Assembly: GCA_002437725.1 (NCBI GenBank)
Contig: DJRF01000013.1
Coordinates: forward strand, 77,548 to 141,547
Length of the DNA stretch: 64,000 nucleotides
DNA from: Treponema sp. UBA6367
GTDB lineage: Bacteria; Spirochaetota; Spirochaetia; Treponematales; Treponemataceae
Direction: 5' to 3'
The position numbers and the translations under genes are program-made. Positions 1 to 7,316 of this stretch are shown here, piece by piece. Below the pieces are notes generated by a model. The model had not been told where the DNA came from, made no database searches, and saw only the letters and a program-made list of their open reading frames with translations. Within the stretch, counting starts at the first letter, position 1; each line of letters opens with the position of its first letter.

Positions 1-800
1 CGCATAAGCTCTTCGGTTGTCTCAAGAACTTCCTCGCGGTTTGTGAATGACATTTCCATATCAATCTGGGTGAATTCCGGCTGGCGGTCTCCGCGCGCGT
101 CCTCGTCGCGGTAGCAGCGCGCAATCTGAAAATACTTGTCAAAGCCCGAAACCATCAGAAGCTGCTTGTAAAGCTGCGGCGACTGCGGCAAGGAATAGAA
201 TTTTCCAGGGTGAACACGGCTCGGAACAAGGTAGTCGCGCGCGCCTTCCGGAGTGGATTTTATGAATGTAGGAGTTTCAATTTCCAAAAATCCTTTTGAA
301 GTCAAGAATTCGCGGGTTGCAAAAGTTACAGCCGAGCGCAAGATGATGTTGTGCTGCATAGGCTCGCGGCGAAGGTCAAGGTAGCGGTATTTAAGGCGCA
401 AATCCTCGTTTGGAAGAACAACTGTTCCGTCCTTCTGGCGAACTTCCTCAATAGAAAAAGGCAATTCCTGAGAAGTTGTGAAGATTTCGATGTCACTCGC
501 CTCAACTTCAATCTCGCCGGTCGCCATGTCCTTGTTCACGTCTTTTTCCGCGCGGGCCGCAACAATTCCTTCAACAGCGATACAATATTCAGACTTTAAG
601 GAAGCGGCGATTTTTTTTACCTCGTCCGAAGCATTGTCGCCGACCATCACCTGTGTGATTCCATAGCGGTCGCGAAGACGGATAAAAACAAGTCCGCCCA
701 AGTCGCGTGTTCGGCTAACCCAGCCGTTCAATACAACTTTCTTGCCAACGTCAGCCTTTGTAAGCTCGCCGCAAGTTACAGTTCGTTTAGAATTTTCCAT
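1..800 (-). CDS. aspS: Aspartyl-tRNA synthetase, 5' part (partial)
   Basis: Charges tRNA-Asp (possibly also tRNA-Asn) with aspartate in the cytoplasm. Only the first ~266 residues are in the window; the gene runs off the left edge. The translated minus strand begins MENSKRTVTCGELTKADVG, followed by the OB-fold anticodon-binding domain (GWVSRTRDLGGLVFIRLRDR, residues ~25-45) and the start of the class II catalytic core. That core includes the RYLDLRR segment, the TPEGARDYLVPSR loop, the motif 2 region FQIARCYRDEDARGDRQPEF and the following TQIDMEMSF. The ATG at 798-800 is preceded by a purine-rich GGGATGGAA. Codon use is richer in G and C than in neighbouring accessory genes, as expected for a highly expressed core gene. 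Family identity is secure; discriminating versus non-discriminating type cannot be judged here. Confidence 0.96.
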   Translation of the reverse strand, partial: MENSKRTVTCGELTKADVGKKVVLNGWVSRTRDLGGLVFIRLRDRYGITQVMVGDNASDEVKKIAASLKSEYCIAVEGIVAARAEKDVNKDMATGEIEVEASDIEIFTTSQELPFSIEEVRQKDGTVVLPNEDLRLKYRYLDLRREPMQHNIILRSAVTFATREFLTSKGFLEIETPTFIKSTPEGARDYLVPSRVHPGKFYSLPQSPQLYKQLLMVSGFDKYFQIARCYRDEDARGDRQPEFTQIDMEMSFTNREEVLETTEELM

Positions 801-867
801 TATATTTCCATCCCGGTGGCACAAGAGCCACATTTTTTTGTTCAAAAACAACAAATTTCTTCTATTT

Positions 868-897
868 TAATAAGATATTCTGTTTTGGGCAATTATC
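868..897 (+). repeat. 30-bp imperfect direct repeat, left copy
   Basis: TAATAAGATATTCTGTTTTG followed by GGCAATTATC recurs at 2519-2548 with four mismatches, in the same orientation. The two copies bracket the PIN toxin pair and the hsdS remnant. They may mark the edges of an inserted or duplicated patch, but no recombinase is present between them. Confidence 0.6.
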
Positions 898-927
898 CAT
901 TAACATAATGATAAAAAGTCAAGGATT

Positions 928-1015
928 TTATCCAAAATATTCGCCGCAGCAAGTTGCTTGCCGAATTTTGCTACGCAAAATACTCCTGCATAAGCGATTT
1001 CTGCACGGTAAATTT
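928..1015 (-). repeat. hsdS: hsdS C-terminal tail repeat, copy 1
   Basis: Read on the minus strand this encodes KFTVQKSLMQEYFA and a stop, the end of the HsdS subunit encoded at 26386-27516 but lacking its EKAETLYKSL segment. The 40-odd bases after the stop (up to the AATATTTTGGATAA end) are also shared with the copies at 1736-1820 and 26345-26462. It is a detached hsdS fragment left between aspS and the toxin-antitoxin pair. Confidence 0.8.
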
Positions 1016-1068
1016 CCTATAAAATTAAAAATACTTTGTTTAAAACATTCATCAAAAACTGTTTTCTG

Positions 1069-1476
1069 TTAAAAATTTTGTAAGAATTCTTTGGGAGTAA
1101 CAGCTTTTATTGTTGAAAATTTATAGTCTTTTACATTTCTTGTAACAATAACTTTTGCTTTGGCTTTTCCAGCACAGAATGATTGTACAGCATCTTCAAA
1201 ATCAACCATTGGCGATTGAAATGCTTTTTTTATTTCTTTTCTTGATACAGAAATAACGCCAAAACTTTCAAAGAAATTTTCAATAATCTTTTTTTGTTGA
1301 GTAGAATCTCCAAAAGACTTTCTTGTTATATAAACTGTATCTGTAATAGTTTGTGTTGATACAACACCGTGATAGTTTTGAAACACTTTTTGTAAAACTA
1401 AAAAAGAATCTTGAAAAAAATCTTCTCTTTTATTAAGAACATCAATAATGATGTTTGTATCTATAAAAATCTTCAA
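1069..1476 (-). CDS. PIN-domain toxin (VapC-like)
   Basis: 135-aa PIN-domain protein, a probable Mg2+-dependent endoribonuclease that would cleave RNA when unopposed. The N-terminus MKIFIDTNIIIDVLNKRED carries the first PIN acidic residue in the FIDTN motif. A second acidic cluster lies in the centre (MVDFEDAVQSFCA), and the C-terminus has the usual VTRNVKDY...TPKEFL strand-helix ending. The length is typical of VapC-type proteins. The start overlaps the stop of the upstream antitoxin by 4 nt (ATGA), indicating translational coupling in a bicistronic operon. The cellular target cannot be predicted. The pair sits in an accessory patch next to hsdS debris. Confidence 0.85.
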   Translation of the reverse strand: MKIFIDTNIIIDVLNKREDFFQDSFLVLQKVFQNYHGVVSTQTITDTVYITRKSFGDSTQQKKIIENFFESFGVISVSRKEIKKAFQSPMVDFEDAVQSFCAGKAKAKVIVTRNVKDYKFSTIKAVTPKEFLQNF

Positions 1477-1688
1477 TTTTCAAATTTCCTTTTTTGCAAT
1501 AATTCTTCGGCGTTTATTTCAGTTGGAATCAAGCCCACAATAGCATTAAGGGAATTTAGTTTTTTTTGAACTCGATATGAAAGCTTTTTTTGTTTTTTTT
1601 GAGGTAAAATTTTTATTCCAAATCGAGAAGCACATTCTTTAAATTTTGAAGGATTTTCAAAAAAATCTGAGTACGATACCACAACCAT
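1473..1688 (-). CDS. Putative antitoxin of the PIN toxin
   Basis: 71-aa protein encoded immediately upstream of and overlapping the PIN gene by 4 nt. Its role as the DNA-binding and neutralising partner follows from position and size. The N-terminus (MVVVSYSDFFENPSKFKECA) resembles the Phd/YefM-type opening in which a short strand and helix precede a neutralising tail; the basic stretch PQKKQKKLSYRVQKK could contact DNA. No helix-turn-helix or ribbon-helix-helix is certain by eye. A strong GGAGG ribosome-binding site lies 6 nt before the ATG at 1686-1688. Antitoxin identity is inferred chiefly from context. Confidence 0.7.
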   Translation of the reverse strand: MVVVSYSDFFENPSKFKECASRFGIKILPQKKQKKLSYRVQKKLNSLNAIVGLIPTEINAEELLQKRKFEN

Positions 1689-1715
1689 TTTCTGCCTCCA
1701 TTAAAAATATAACAC

Positions 1716-2327
1716 TTAAAAGCTGAATTTGCTAGCCAAAATATTCGCCGCAGCAAGCTGCTTGCCGAATTTTGCTACGCAAAATACTCCTGCATAAGCG
1801 ATTTGTACAAGGCTTCCGCTTTTTGTTAGTAATACATCTCCAGTTTCAATTCGGCAACGTTTCTGAATTATCTGATACTCTTCTTCCGTAATAAACTTGG
1901 TGTCAGTCAAATCGATTTTGCCATTTTTTATATTTCTTGCTGATATGAACTTATAATTATATTCTTTGGTCGCAAAGCCAAAATGAAGTTATTGCAAACA
2001 AATTTATTTTCTTCCCCTTCAAAGTAACTAACATAACCAACGGAATGAGTTTTTGCTCCGCCACTTTTTTCAATAAGCAAATCTCCAGATTTCAAATAAC
2101 ATCCATTAACCTGTTCTTCAGTGATATTTCGTTTAACCTGTTCTTCAGTGATATTTCGTTTACAAATATCTGAATAATTAATATAGCCTTCATAAGTTAG
2201 ATTACTTGTCTTAATCACAGAAATACCATTTTCATCAAAATCGGTTCCCCAAAGTCCTTTTATTTGATTTTCTACATAATCTGCGATTTTAATACTGCTA
2301 TCTCCAATGTTGTTGTATTCAAATTTC
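1716..2327 (-). pseudogene. hsdS: Scrambled hsdS remnant (type I specificity subunit)
   Basis: Three pieces of an HsdS gene joined out of frame. The upstream part (2327 to ~1990) reads KFEYNNIGDSSIKIADYVEN and then YLKSGDLLIEKSGGAK, a target-recognition domain without a start codon. It contains a 27-bp perfect tandem duplication giving KRNITEEQV twice. It then breaks near ALRPK, and the frame shifts into FISARNIKNGKIDLTDTKF ... IETGDVLLTKSG, a second recognition-domain beginning. The 3' end (1736-1820) is the hsdS tail repeat entered in the wrong frame. The intact HsdS of this genome lies at 26386-27516. This looks like residue of recombination between hsdS cassettes. Confidence 0.8.
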
Positions 2328-2395
2328 TATTCCTTTACATCTGACTGAATTTCCCAGCAACCGTTTTTTCTGCCATCTGTTATTCCTGAATTTTG
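2328..2395 (-). pseudogene. C-terminal remnant of an AlbA_2/Schlafen-type ATPase
   Basis: The minus strand reads DGRKNGCWEIQSDVKE and a stop, closely matching the last residues (GGRKNGCWEICSDIKE) of the intact gene at 28042-29439. It directly precedes the hsdS remnant, so the gene order AlbA_2 then hsdS is the same as in the main locus. This patch is therefore a decayed partial copy of that locus. Confidence 0.75.
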
Positions 2396-2518
2396 ACTTA
2401 ATCTTATTTTACACTTGAAAAAGTGTTTTTTCTATATACCCATTTTCAATACATCTGAACAAATTGTAAATTCGCTGAAAACCATTTTAACAGTTATAAA
2501 AAATTCGAACTTTTGGGC

Positions 2519-2548
2519 TAATAAGACATTCTCTTTCGGGCAATTATC
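2519..2548 (+). repeat. 30-bp imperfect direct repeat, right copy
   Basis: Matches 868-897 (TAATAAGACATTCTCTTTCG then GGCAATTATC) with four differences. It closes the patch containing the toxin-antitoxin pair and hsdS remnant. Confidence 0.6.
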
Positions 2549-2566
2549 AAGAAATCAAGGTGGAAT

Positions 2567-2917
2567 TTATTGTTTATTTGAATTTAGACTGTTTTCTATT
2601 TCTTGAAGTTTTGATTCTAAAGCTAAAAAGCGAGGCATAACAATATTCTGCATCATTGCGCAAATCATATTCACTTCTTTTATATTGACGTCTTTTTCGC
2701 TTGCAAACAAATCTCCGCACGAAATATTTAACTCTTTGCAGATTTTGTCAATTAATGAGGCAGAAGCAAATTGAACACCTGTTTCAATAAAAGAAAGGTG
2801 CTTTTGGGAAATTTCCAAACGTTCTGAAAGCTGTTTTTGCGTTAGTCCAATTCTTTTTCTATGTTTTTTTAAATTCTGAGCAAAAATTTGTGCAACATCA
2901 GATTTGTTTGCGTTCAT
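2567..2917 (-). CDS. Xre-family helix-turn-helix regulator
   Basis: 116-aa DNA-binding protein. Residues ~11-66 form a Cro/CI-type HTH: LKKHRKRIGLTQKQLSERLE is the first two helices, and ISQKHLSFIETG is the recognition helix region. The C-terminal ~45 residues (NMICAMMQNIVMPRFLALES) look like a short helical oligomerisation tail. It would act as a local repressor; targets are unknown. There is no convincing Shine-Dalgarno site. A CATAAT hexamer ends 8 nt before the ATG, so the mRNA may be leaderless. It is divergent from the transglutaminase gene at 3021. Confidence 0.88.
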   Translation of the reverse strand: MNANKSDVAQIFAQNLKKHRKRIGLTQKQLSERLEISQKHLSFIETGVQFASASLIDKICKELNISCGDLFASEKDVNIKEVNMICAMMQNIVMPRFLALESKLQEIENSLNSNKQ

Positions 2918-2986
2918 AAGTAAAAATTATGCAGACATTTTTATTTTTTAGAACTCTTTTAAAAGTAGTATTTATTACTTATAACG

Positions 2987-3014
2987 TTGCTTTTTACGGT
3001 TTTTGTGTTAAAAT
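2987..3014 (+). promoter_or_regulatory. Probable promoter of a leaderless mRNA
   Basis: TTGCTT (from 2987), a spacer of 16 nt and TAAAAT ending at 3014 precede the ATG at 3021 by only 6 nt, and no ribosome-binding site fits between them. Transcription would start at or next to the ATG. Confidence 0.5.
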
Positions 3015-3020
3015 GTTTTT

Positions 3021-4445
3021 ATGAAATCTAAATCAAAGTTCCTTTTAATAACCTTTTGCGTAATATTGAATTTTATTTTTTCTTCTTGTGCAACTATTGA
3101 TTTTTTGAAAGAAACAATTTCTTCTCTTTCCGGGAGTAAAAATTCCTCAGTTCAAAGTAATGAAAGCCAAACGATAACAAAAATTTCTTCAACCATGTAT
3201 AAAATTCCTGATGACTACTCAAAGGCCTATTCTTTTAGAACAGACATACCACATCCTGTGGCAAAGAAAGTTCCTGCAAATATCACAAAACTGAAAATCT
3301 CAAATCCAGCGGAATACGTAAATAAATGCTGCGAGTTTATAAACTCAAATTCTGCCGATGATTTTGAAAAAGTAAAAATCGCTCATGATATTGTCGCTTT
3401 GAATATAAAATACGATGCGAAGAATTTTTGGGCAGGAACTGTTCCGCCTCAAAATTACGAGAATGTTTTAAAAACTGGCTATGCGGTTTGCGAAGGCTAT
3501 TCAAATCTTTTAAAGAAATTCTTGGATACCTTAAATTTTCAGAATTCAAAGGTTGCTGGCTATGCTCGCGGAGTCGGCATTTCACTTTTAACAGAAAACA
3601 ATACGATTTCAAATCATGCCTGGAACATGGTTAAGATTGAAAACGCATATTATTTTATCGATAGCACTTGGGATTCTGGTTATATGAGCGGGAAAAATTC
3701 GGTTCAAAAATACACAACCGACTGGCTTTTTATAAAACCAGAACACTTTATTTTTACACACTTGCCAGAAAAACAAAATCAACAGCTTTTAAAAGAACCT
3801 GTCTCAAACTCGGAATTCTTGCAACTCGCAAATTTTCAGCCTAAGTTTTTTGAAACTGCTGAAAATTTTAAAATTGAAAACGCGGAATTACCCAAAAAAA
3901 CAAATACAGCGTTAAGTTCAATTCGATTTGAATATGAAATTCAGAAAAACTATATTTTAGACTTTTATGTAACTCTAATAGAAAAGAACAGACGTTTAGA
4001 AAATCTTATTTTTACAGAAATTGATGGAAACAAAGCTTTAACGACAATTCAATTTCCAGAAGTTGGAAATTATCAAATTCAGGCTTTTTATCGTAAAAAA
4101 ACAGAAAATCGAGGCTCTTCATGCGCGGAATTTTTTGTGAATGCCCAAGAACCAAGCCAGATTCGTTATCCAGTAATTTATTCGAATTCCTTTGAAGCAA
4201 AATTGATTAGTCCAATTGAAATGCCTTTAAAAAAAGGTCAGACCTATCATTTTGAAATTAATTGTCCAAACAAAAATTTTGTTGCGGTAATTTGTGGTGG
4301 AAAATTTGCACAAATGCAAAAGTCTGCGAATGGAACATTTTCTTTGGACTTTACGGTTCCAGGCAACGCTTCTCAAATTAACATAGGAGCTTCTTCTGCA
4401 AAAACAGGTTCTTATCAAACAGTCGCAACATATACTTGCAAATAA
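3021..4445 (+). CDS. Transglutaminase-like lipoprotein
   Basis: 474-aa envelope protein. A lipoprotein signal (LNFIFSSCAT, lipobox Cys23) predicts a lipid anchor facing the periplasm or outer surface. Residues ~95-220 form a transglutaminase-like papain fold with an evident catalytic triad: Cys157 in YAVCEGYS, His199 in NHAWNMV and Asp214 in FIDSTWDSG. The C-terminal half (~290-474) is beta-rich and looks like two Ig-like or bacterial adhesion-type domains. Such proteins act on peptides or cell-wall substrates as proteases or transglutaminases; the substrate here is unknown. The gene stands alone between the divergent Xre gene and the membrane-protein gene at 4544. Confidence 0.85.
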   Translation: MKSKSKFLLITFCVILNFIFSSCATIDFLKETISSLSGSKNSSVQSNESQTITKISSTMYKIPDDYSKAYSFRTDIPHPVAKKVPANITKLKISNPAEYVNKCCEFINSNSADDFEKVKIAHDIVALNIKYDAKNFWAGTVPPQNYENVLKTGYAVCEGYSNLLKKFLDTLNFQNSKVAGYARGVGISLLTENNTISNHAWNMVKIENAYYFIDSTWDSGYMSGKNSVQKYTTDWLFIKPEHFIFTHLPEKQNQQLLKEPVSNSEFLQLANFQPKFFETAENFKIENAELPKKTNTALSSIRFEYEIQKNYILDFYVTLIEKNRRLENLIFTEIDGNKALTTIQFPEVGNYQIQAFYRKKTENRGSSCAEFFVNAQEPSQIRYPVIYSNSFEAKLISPIEMPLKKGQTYHFEINCPNKNFVAVICGGKFAQMQKSANGTFSLDFTVPGNASQINIGASSAKTGSYQTVATYTCK

Positions 4446-4483
4446 GTTATTTTATTCAGACTGTTAAAAACTAACGCCATGAA

Positions 4484-4531
4484 CTGCAATTTCTCACTTC
4501 GTTGCGAAATTGCGTTGCAAACTTTCTTATT
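4484..4531 (-). repeat. Intergenic palindromic repeat A, copy 1
   Basis: The stem GCAATTTC ... GAAATTGC with a GCAACGAAGTGA loop (minus strand), preceded by AAGTTTGCAACGC, is a shortened version of the three-hairpin element at 24836-24975 and 36706-36800. Here it sits in the short gap before the gene at 4544, in inverted orientation. Confidence 0.7.
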
Positions 4532-4543
4532 ATGGGAGAAATT

Positions 4544-5380
4544 ATGAATTCTTTTTTTGAAAAATGTAAAACAGCTTTTTCCAATGTTTGGATGAATATT
4601 AAATTATTTTTTGGAAAAACTGGTTCAAGCATTAAAAAAATATTTATTTCATTAAAATTAAAAATTATTTCAAAAAACATGGAACTTAAAAAAGCTAGAA
4701 CTGAAAAAGATAAAAACAGACAATTAAAAAAAGAAGAAAAAGCACAAAAAAGAGCGGAAAAACTTCGCAAAAAACATGAGCAAGCAGAAGAAAGAAAAGC
4801 CAGATTAAAATCAAAAGGTCCAAGAATTTTTCGTACCTTTCTGAACATTTTTGATGTTATATTTGAAGTGATTTTTTCTTGCGGACTATTTTTTTGCATT
4901 CGCCCGGAACTTTTAAACTTTAAAAATAAACAGTCATATTTTGAACAATTCGATTTTGATTCTGCAAAATTGATTTTTTTAGGAAAACTTCTGCCAGAAA
5001 CAGAAGAAGTTTCTAATCTTGCAATCTTTATAATTATCAGTATTTTTGCAGCTTATCTTATTTATAAAATAGTTTTTTCGCTTGTAACCGCAAATGGAAT
5101 AAACAAACTAATTTCAATTCTTCTTACGGTAATAACATTGATTTCTGTTTTCTTGGTAAAAGACAAATTCTTAATCTTTCTTATACTTTATGTTTTGCTC
5201 TTTGCAACTTTTCAATTTTCGTGCGGATTTGATTTTAAAGTCTGCAGGACAAAGGTTTTAATCTTTATATGTTCTGCGTTTATTTTCTATGTTCTTATTT
5301 TATTAAGCCTTGATGAATATTTTAGACGCTTTGCGTTCTTATTAATTTCAGAAATGAAACTGCCTATAAAATGGTTTTAA
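4544..5380 (+). CDS. Coiled-coil multi-pass membrane protein of unknown function
   Basis: 278-aa protein, not recognised. The ATG at 4544 is preferred over the in-frame ATG at 4502 because it has GGGAGA 4 nt upstream, while the longer version reads through repeat DNA. Residues ~45-105 are a highly charged Lys/Glu coiled coil (KKARTEKDKNRQLKKEEKAQ onward). They are followed by a hydrophobic segment at ~115 (FDVIFEVIFSCGLFFCI). Several membrane helices fill the C-terminal half (IFIIISIFAAYLIYKIVFSL, LLTVITLISVFLV, FLIFLILYVLLFATF, VLIFICSAFIFYVLIL). The layout is a cytoplasmic coiled coil followed by a membrane domain. Neighbours give no functional hint. Confidence 0.7.
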   Translation: MNSFFEKCKTAFSNVWMNIKLFFGKTGSSIKKIFISLKLKIISKNMELKKARTEKDKNRQLKKEEKAQKRAEKLRKKHEQAEERKARLKSKGPRIFRTFLNIFDVIFEVIFSCGLFFCIRPELLNFKNKQSYFEQFDFDSAKLIFLGKLLPETEEVSNLAIFIIISIFAAYLIYKIVFSLVTANGINKLISILLTVITLISVFLVKDKFLIFLILYVLLFATFQFSCGFDFKVCRTKVLIFICSAFIFYVLILLSLDEYFRRFAFLLISEMKLPIKWF

Positions 5381-5415
5381 TTTTTGCAAACAGTTTTCTA
5401 TGCCAATTCGATTGA

Positions 5416-5443
5416 TGTCAACAATTCAATGTCAACAATTCAA
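5416..5443 (+). repeat. Two tandem 14-bp repeats upstream of the XPB promoter
   Basis: TGTCAACAATTCAA occurs twice without a gap, ending exactly where the -35 hexamer begins at 5444. The placement suggests an operator or a slippage product. Confidence 0.6.
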
Positions 5444-5472
5444 TTGAGCAATTGCAAGCTATTCGATATAAT
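5444..5472 (+). promoter_or_regulatory. Sigma-70-type promoter of the XPB helicase operon, leaderless
   Basis: TTGAGC (5444-5449), a 17-nt spacer and TATAAT (5467-5472). The ATG of the helicase lies at 5481, 8 nt beyond the -10 box, with no ribosome-binding site in between. The message probably starts at or within a base of the start codon. Confidence 0.7.
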
Positions 5473-5480
5473 AATCTGTT

Positions 5481-7316
5481 ATGCAGTTGGATAATCCTTT
5501 AATTGTTCAAGGGGATAGAACTTTGCTTTTAGATGTTCACGCTCCTTTAGCAAACGAATGTCGCAATGAATTAATTCCTTTTGCCGAATTAGAACGCTCT
5601 CCAGAACATTTGCACACATATAGATTAACACCTCTTTCCTTATGGAATGCCGCAAGTGTTGGCTTTTGCGCCAACGATGCAATTTCTGTTTTAAACAAGT
5701 ATGCTCGCTACGATGTTCCTCAGTCTGTAACGGTCTGGATAAAAGAAACCGCCGAGCGTTTTGGAAAACTGCGCTTAATTCCCGGTCCTGAAGAAGAAGT
5801 TCCTTTAAAACCTTCAGACCTTTCTGAACCTAAAGCTGAACAAAAAACTATAAAAGAACAGTATCTTTACCTTGTAGCAAATTCTGAACCTGTTTACCTT
5901 GAAATAAAGGCAAATCCAAGTTTAAGAAAACTTCTTTTTCCATGCGAATACGACAGCTCTAAAATTCCTTTAGAACTTAGACAAAATCTTTCTGAAAAAG
6001 AAAAGAGATTCTGCTTTTTGTTAAAAGTCACCGAACGCGGCACCATAAAGCAAGAGCTTTTAAAAATATTGTGGCCGGTAAAGGATGATGTTCCACTTGT
6101 GGACGGAGAACATTTGGACTTTTCTCTTAGGCAAGTCACAAGGTCCGGCAAGCCTTTTGAAATTCGAAAGTATCAAGAAGAAGCGGCCGCTGCCCTTGTA
6201 GGAAACAAAGGTCCTGGAAGCGGATTTGGCACAATTGTTCTTCCGTGCGGAGCTGGAAAAACAATCGTCGGCATAAAAATAATGGATTTGCTAAAAACAA
6301 ATACATTAATTGTAACAACAAACATTTCTGCGGTTCACCAATGGATTCAAGAACTTTTAGACAAAACTAATTTAACAGAAGAACAGATTGCCGAATATAC
6401 TGGAGAAAACAAAACCATAAAACAGGTCACGGTTGCCACATATCAAATTCTAACTTGGCGTCCAGATAAAGTCGGACCATACCCGCATTTTTCTCTTTTT
6501 AGCAAACGCCACTGGGGACTTATAATATACGATGAAGTGCATATGCTTCCGGCTCCCGTGTTTAGGGTTGTTGCCGAACTGCAAACCGTTCGCCGCGTAG
6601 GACTTACTGCGACACTGGTTAGGGAAGATGGCTGCGAAGGTTACGTTTTTAGTCTTGTAGGACCAAAGCGTTACGATGTTCCTTGGAAAGAACTTGAACA
6701 CAGCGGTTGGATTGCCAAGGCGGAATGTGTAGAAATCCGCCTGGACCTTCCAGAAAAAAAACAAATTGAGTACGCGGTCGCAGAGCCTCGCATAAAGCAC
6801 AGAATTGCCAGCGAAAATCCTGAAAAATATGCCGTAGTCCAGCAAATTATAAACCGCTTTCCTAAGGACAAAATTCTTGTAATTGGCCAGTACATTAATC
6901 AGCTGGAAGAGCTTGCAAAAAATCTTAATGCGCCGATAATCACAGGAAAAACACCGAACACAGAGCGCGACAAAATCTACAAGGAATTTAGAGAAGGCAA
7001 AATCCATATTTTAGTGGTTTCAAAAGTTGCAAACTTTGCGATAGATTTACCAGACGCTTCTGTGGCTATTCAGGTTAGCGGAACTTTTGGAAGCCGCCAG
7101 GAAGAAGCTCAAAGACTAGGCAGAATTCTTCGCCCAAAGGAACGCACTTCAAGATTTTTTACGCTTATAACCCGAAACACGGTAGAAGAAGACTTTGGTT
7201 CAAATCGGCAAAAATTTCTGGCTGAACAAGGCTATTCTTACCGCATAATAAGATACTCACAAGAAAAAGATTTAGATGAATTGGTTTCTTGCGCTCTTCC
7301 GGAGAAAATATGCTAA
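5481..7316 (+). CDS. XPB/Rad25-type DNA helicase
   Basis: 611-aa superfamily 2 helicase of the XPB (ERCC3) type, a 3'-5' DNA translocase associated with repair and transcription-linked unwinding in eukaryotes and archaea. An N-terminal ~200-residue damage-recognition-like domain precedes the helicase core: Q-like RKYQEEAAAA, Walker A LPCGAGKTIVG (~residue 255), Walker B as the XPB-type box IYDEVHMLPAP (~350), motif III GLTATLVRED, and motif VI QRLGRILRP (~540). Length and motif spelling fit bacterial XPB. Its stop overlaps the next gene by 7 nt, so the two are co-translated and presumably work together. Function in bacteria is still inferred. Confidence 0.92.
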   Translation: MQLDNPLIVQGDRTLLLDVHAPLANECRNELIPFAELERSPEHLHTYRLTPLSLWNAASVGFCANDAISVLNKYARYDVPQSVTVWIKETAERFGKLRLIPGPEEEVPLKPSDLSEPKAEQKTIKEQYLYLVANSEPVYLEIKANPSLRKLLFPCEYDSSKIPLELRQNLSEKEKRFCFLLKVTERGTIKQELLKILWPVKDDVPLVDGEHLDFSLRQVTRSGKPFEIRKYQEEAAAALVGNKGPGSGFGTIVLPCGAGKTIVGIKIMDLLKTNTLIVTTNISAVHQWIQELLDKTNLTEEQIAEYTGENKTIKQVTVATYQILTWRPDKVGPYPHFSLFSKRHWGLIIYDEVHMLPAPVFRVVAELQTVRRVGLTATLVREDGCEGYVFSLVGPKRYDVPWKELEHSGWIAKAECVEIRLDLPEKKQIEYAVAEPRIKHRIASENPEKYAVVQQIINRFPKDKILVIGQYINQLEELAKNLNAPIITGKTPNTERDKIYKEFREGKIHILVVSKVANFAIDLPDASVAIQVSGTFGSRQEEAQRLGRILRPKERTSRFFTLITRNTVEEDFGSNRQKFLAEQGYSYRIIRYSQEKDLDELVSCALPEKIC

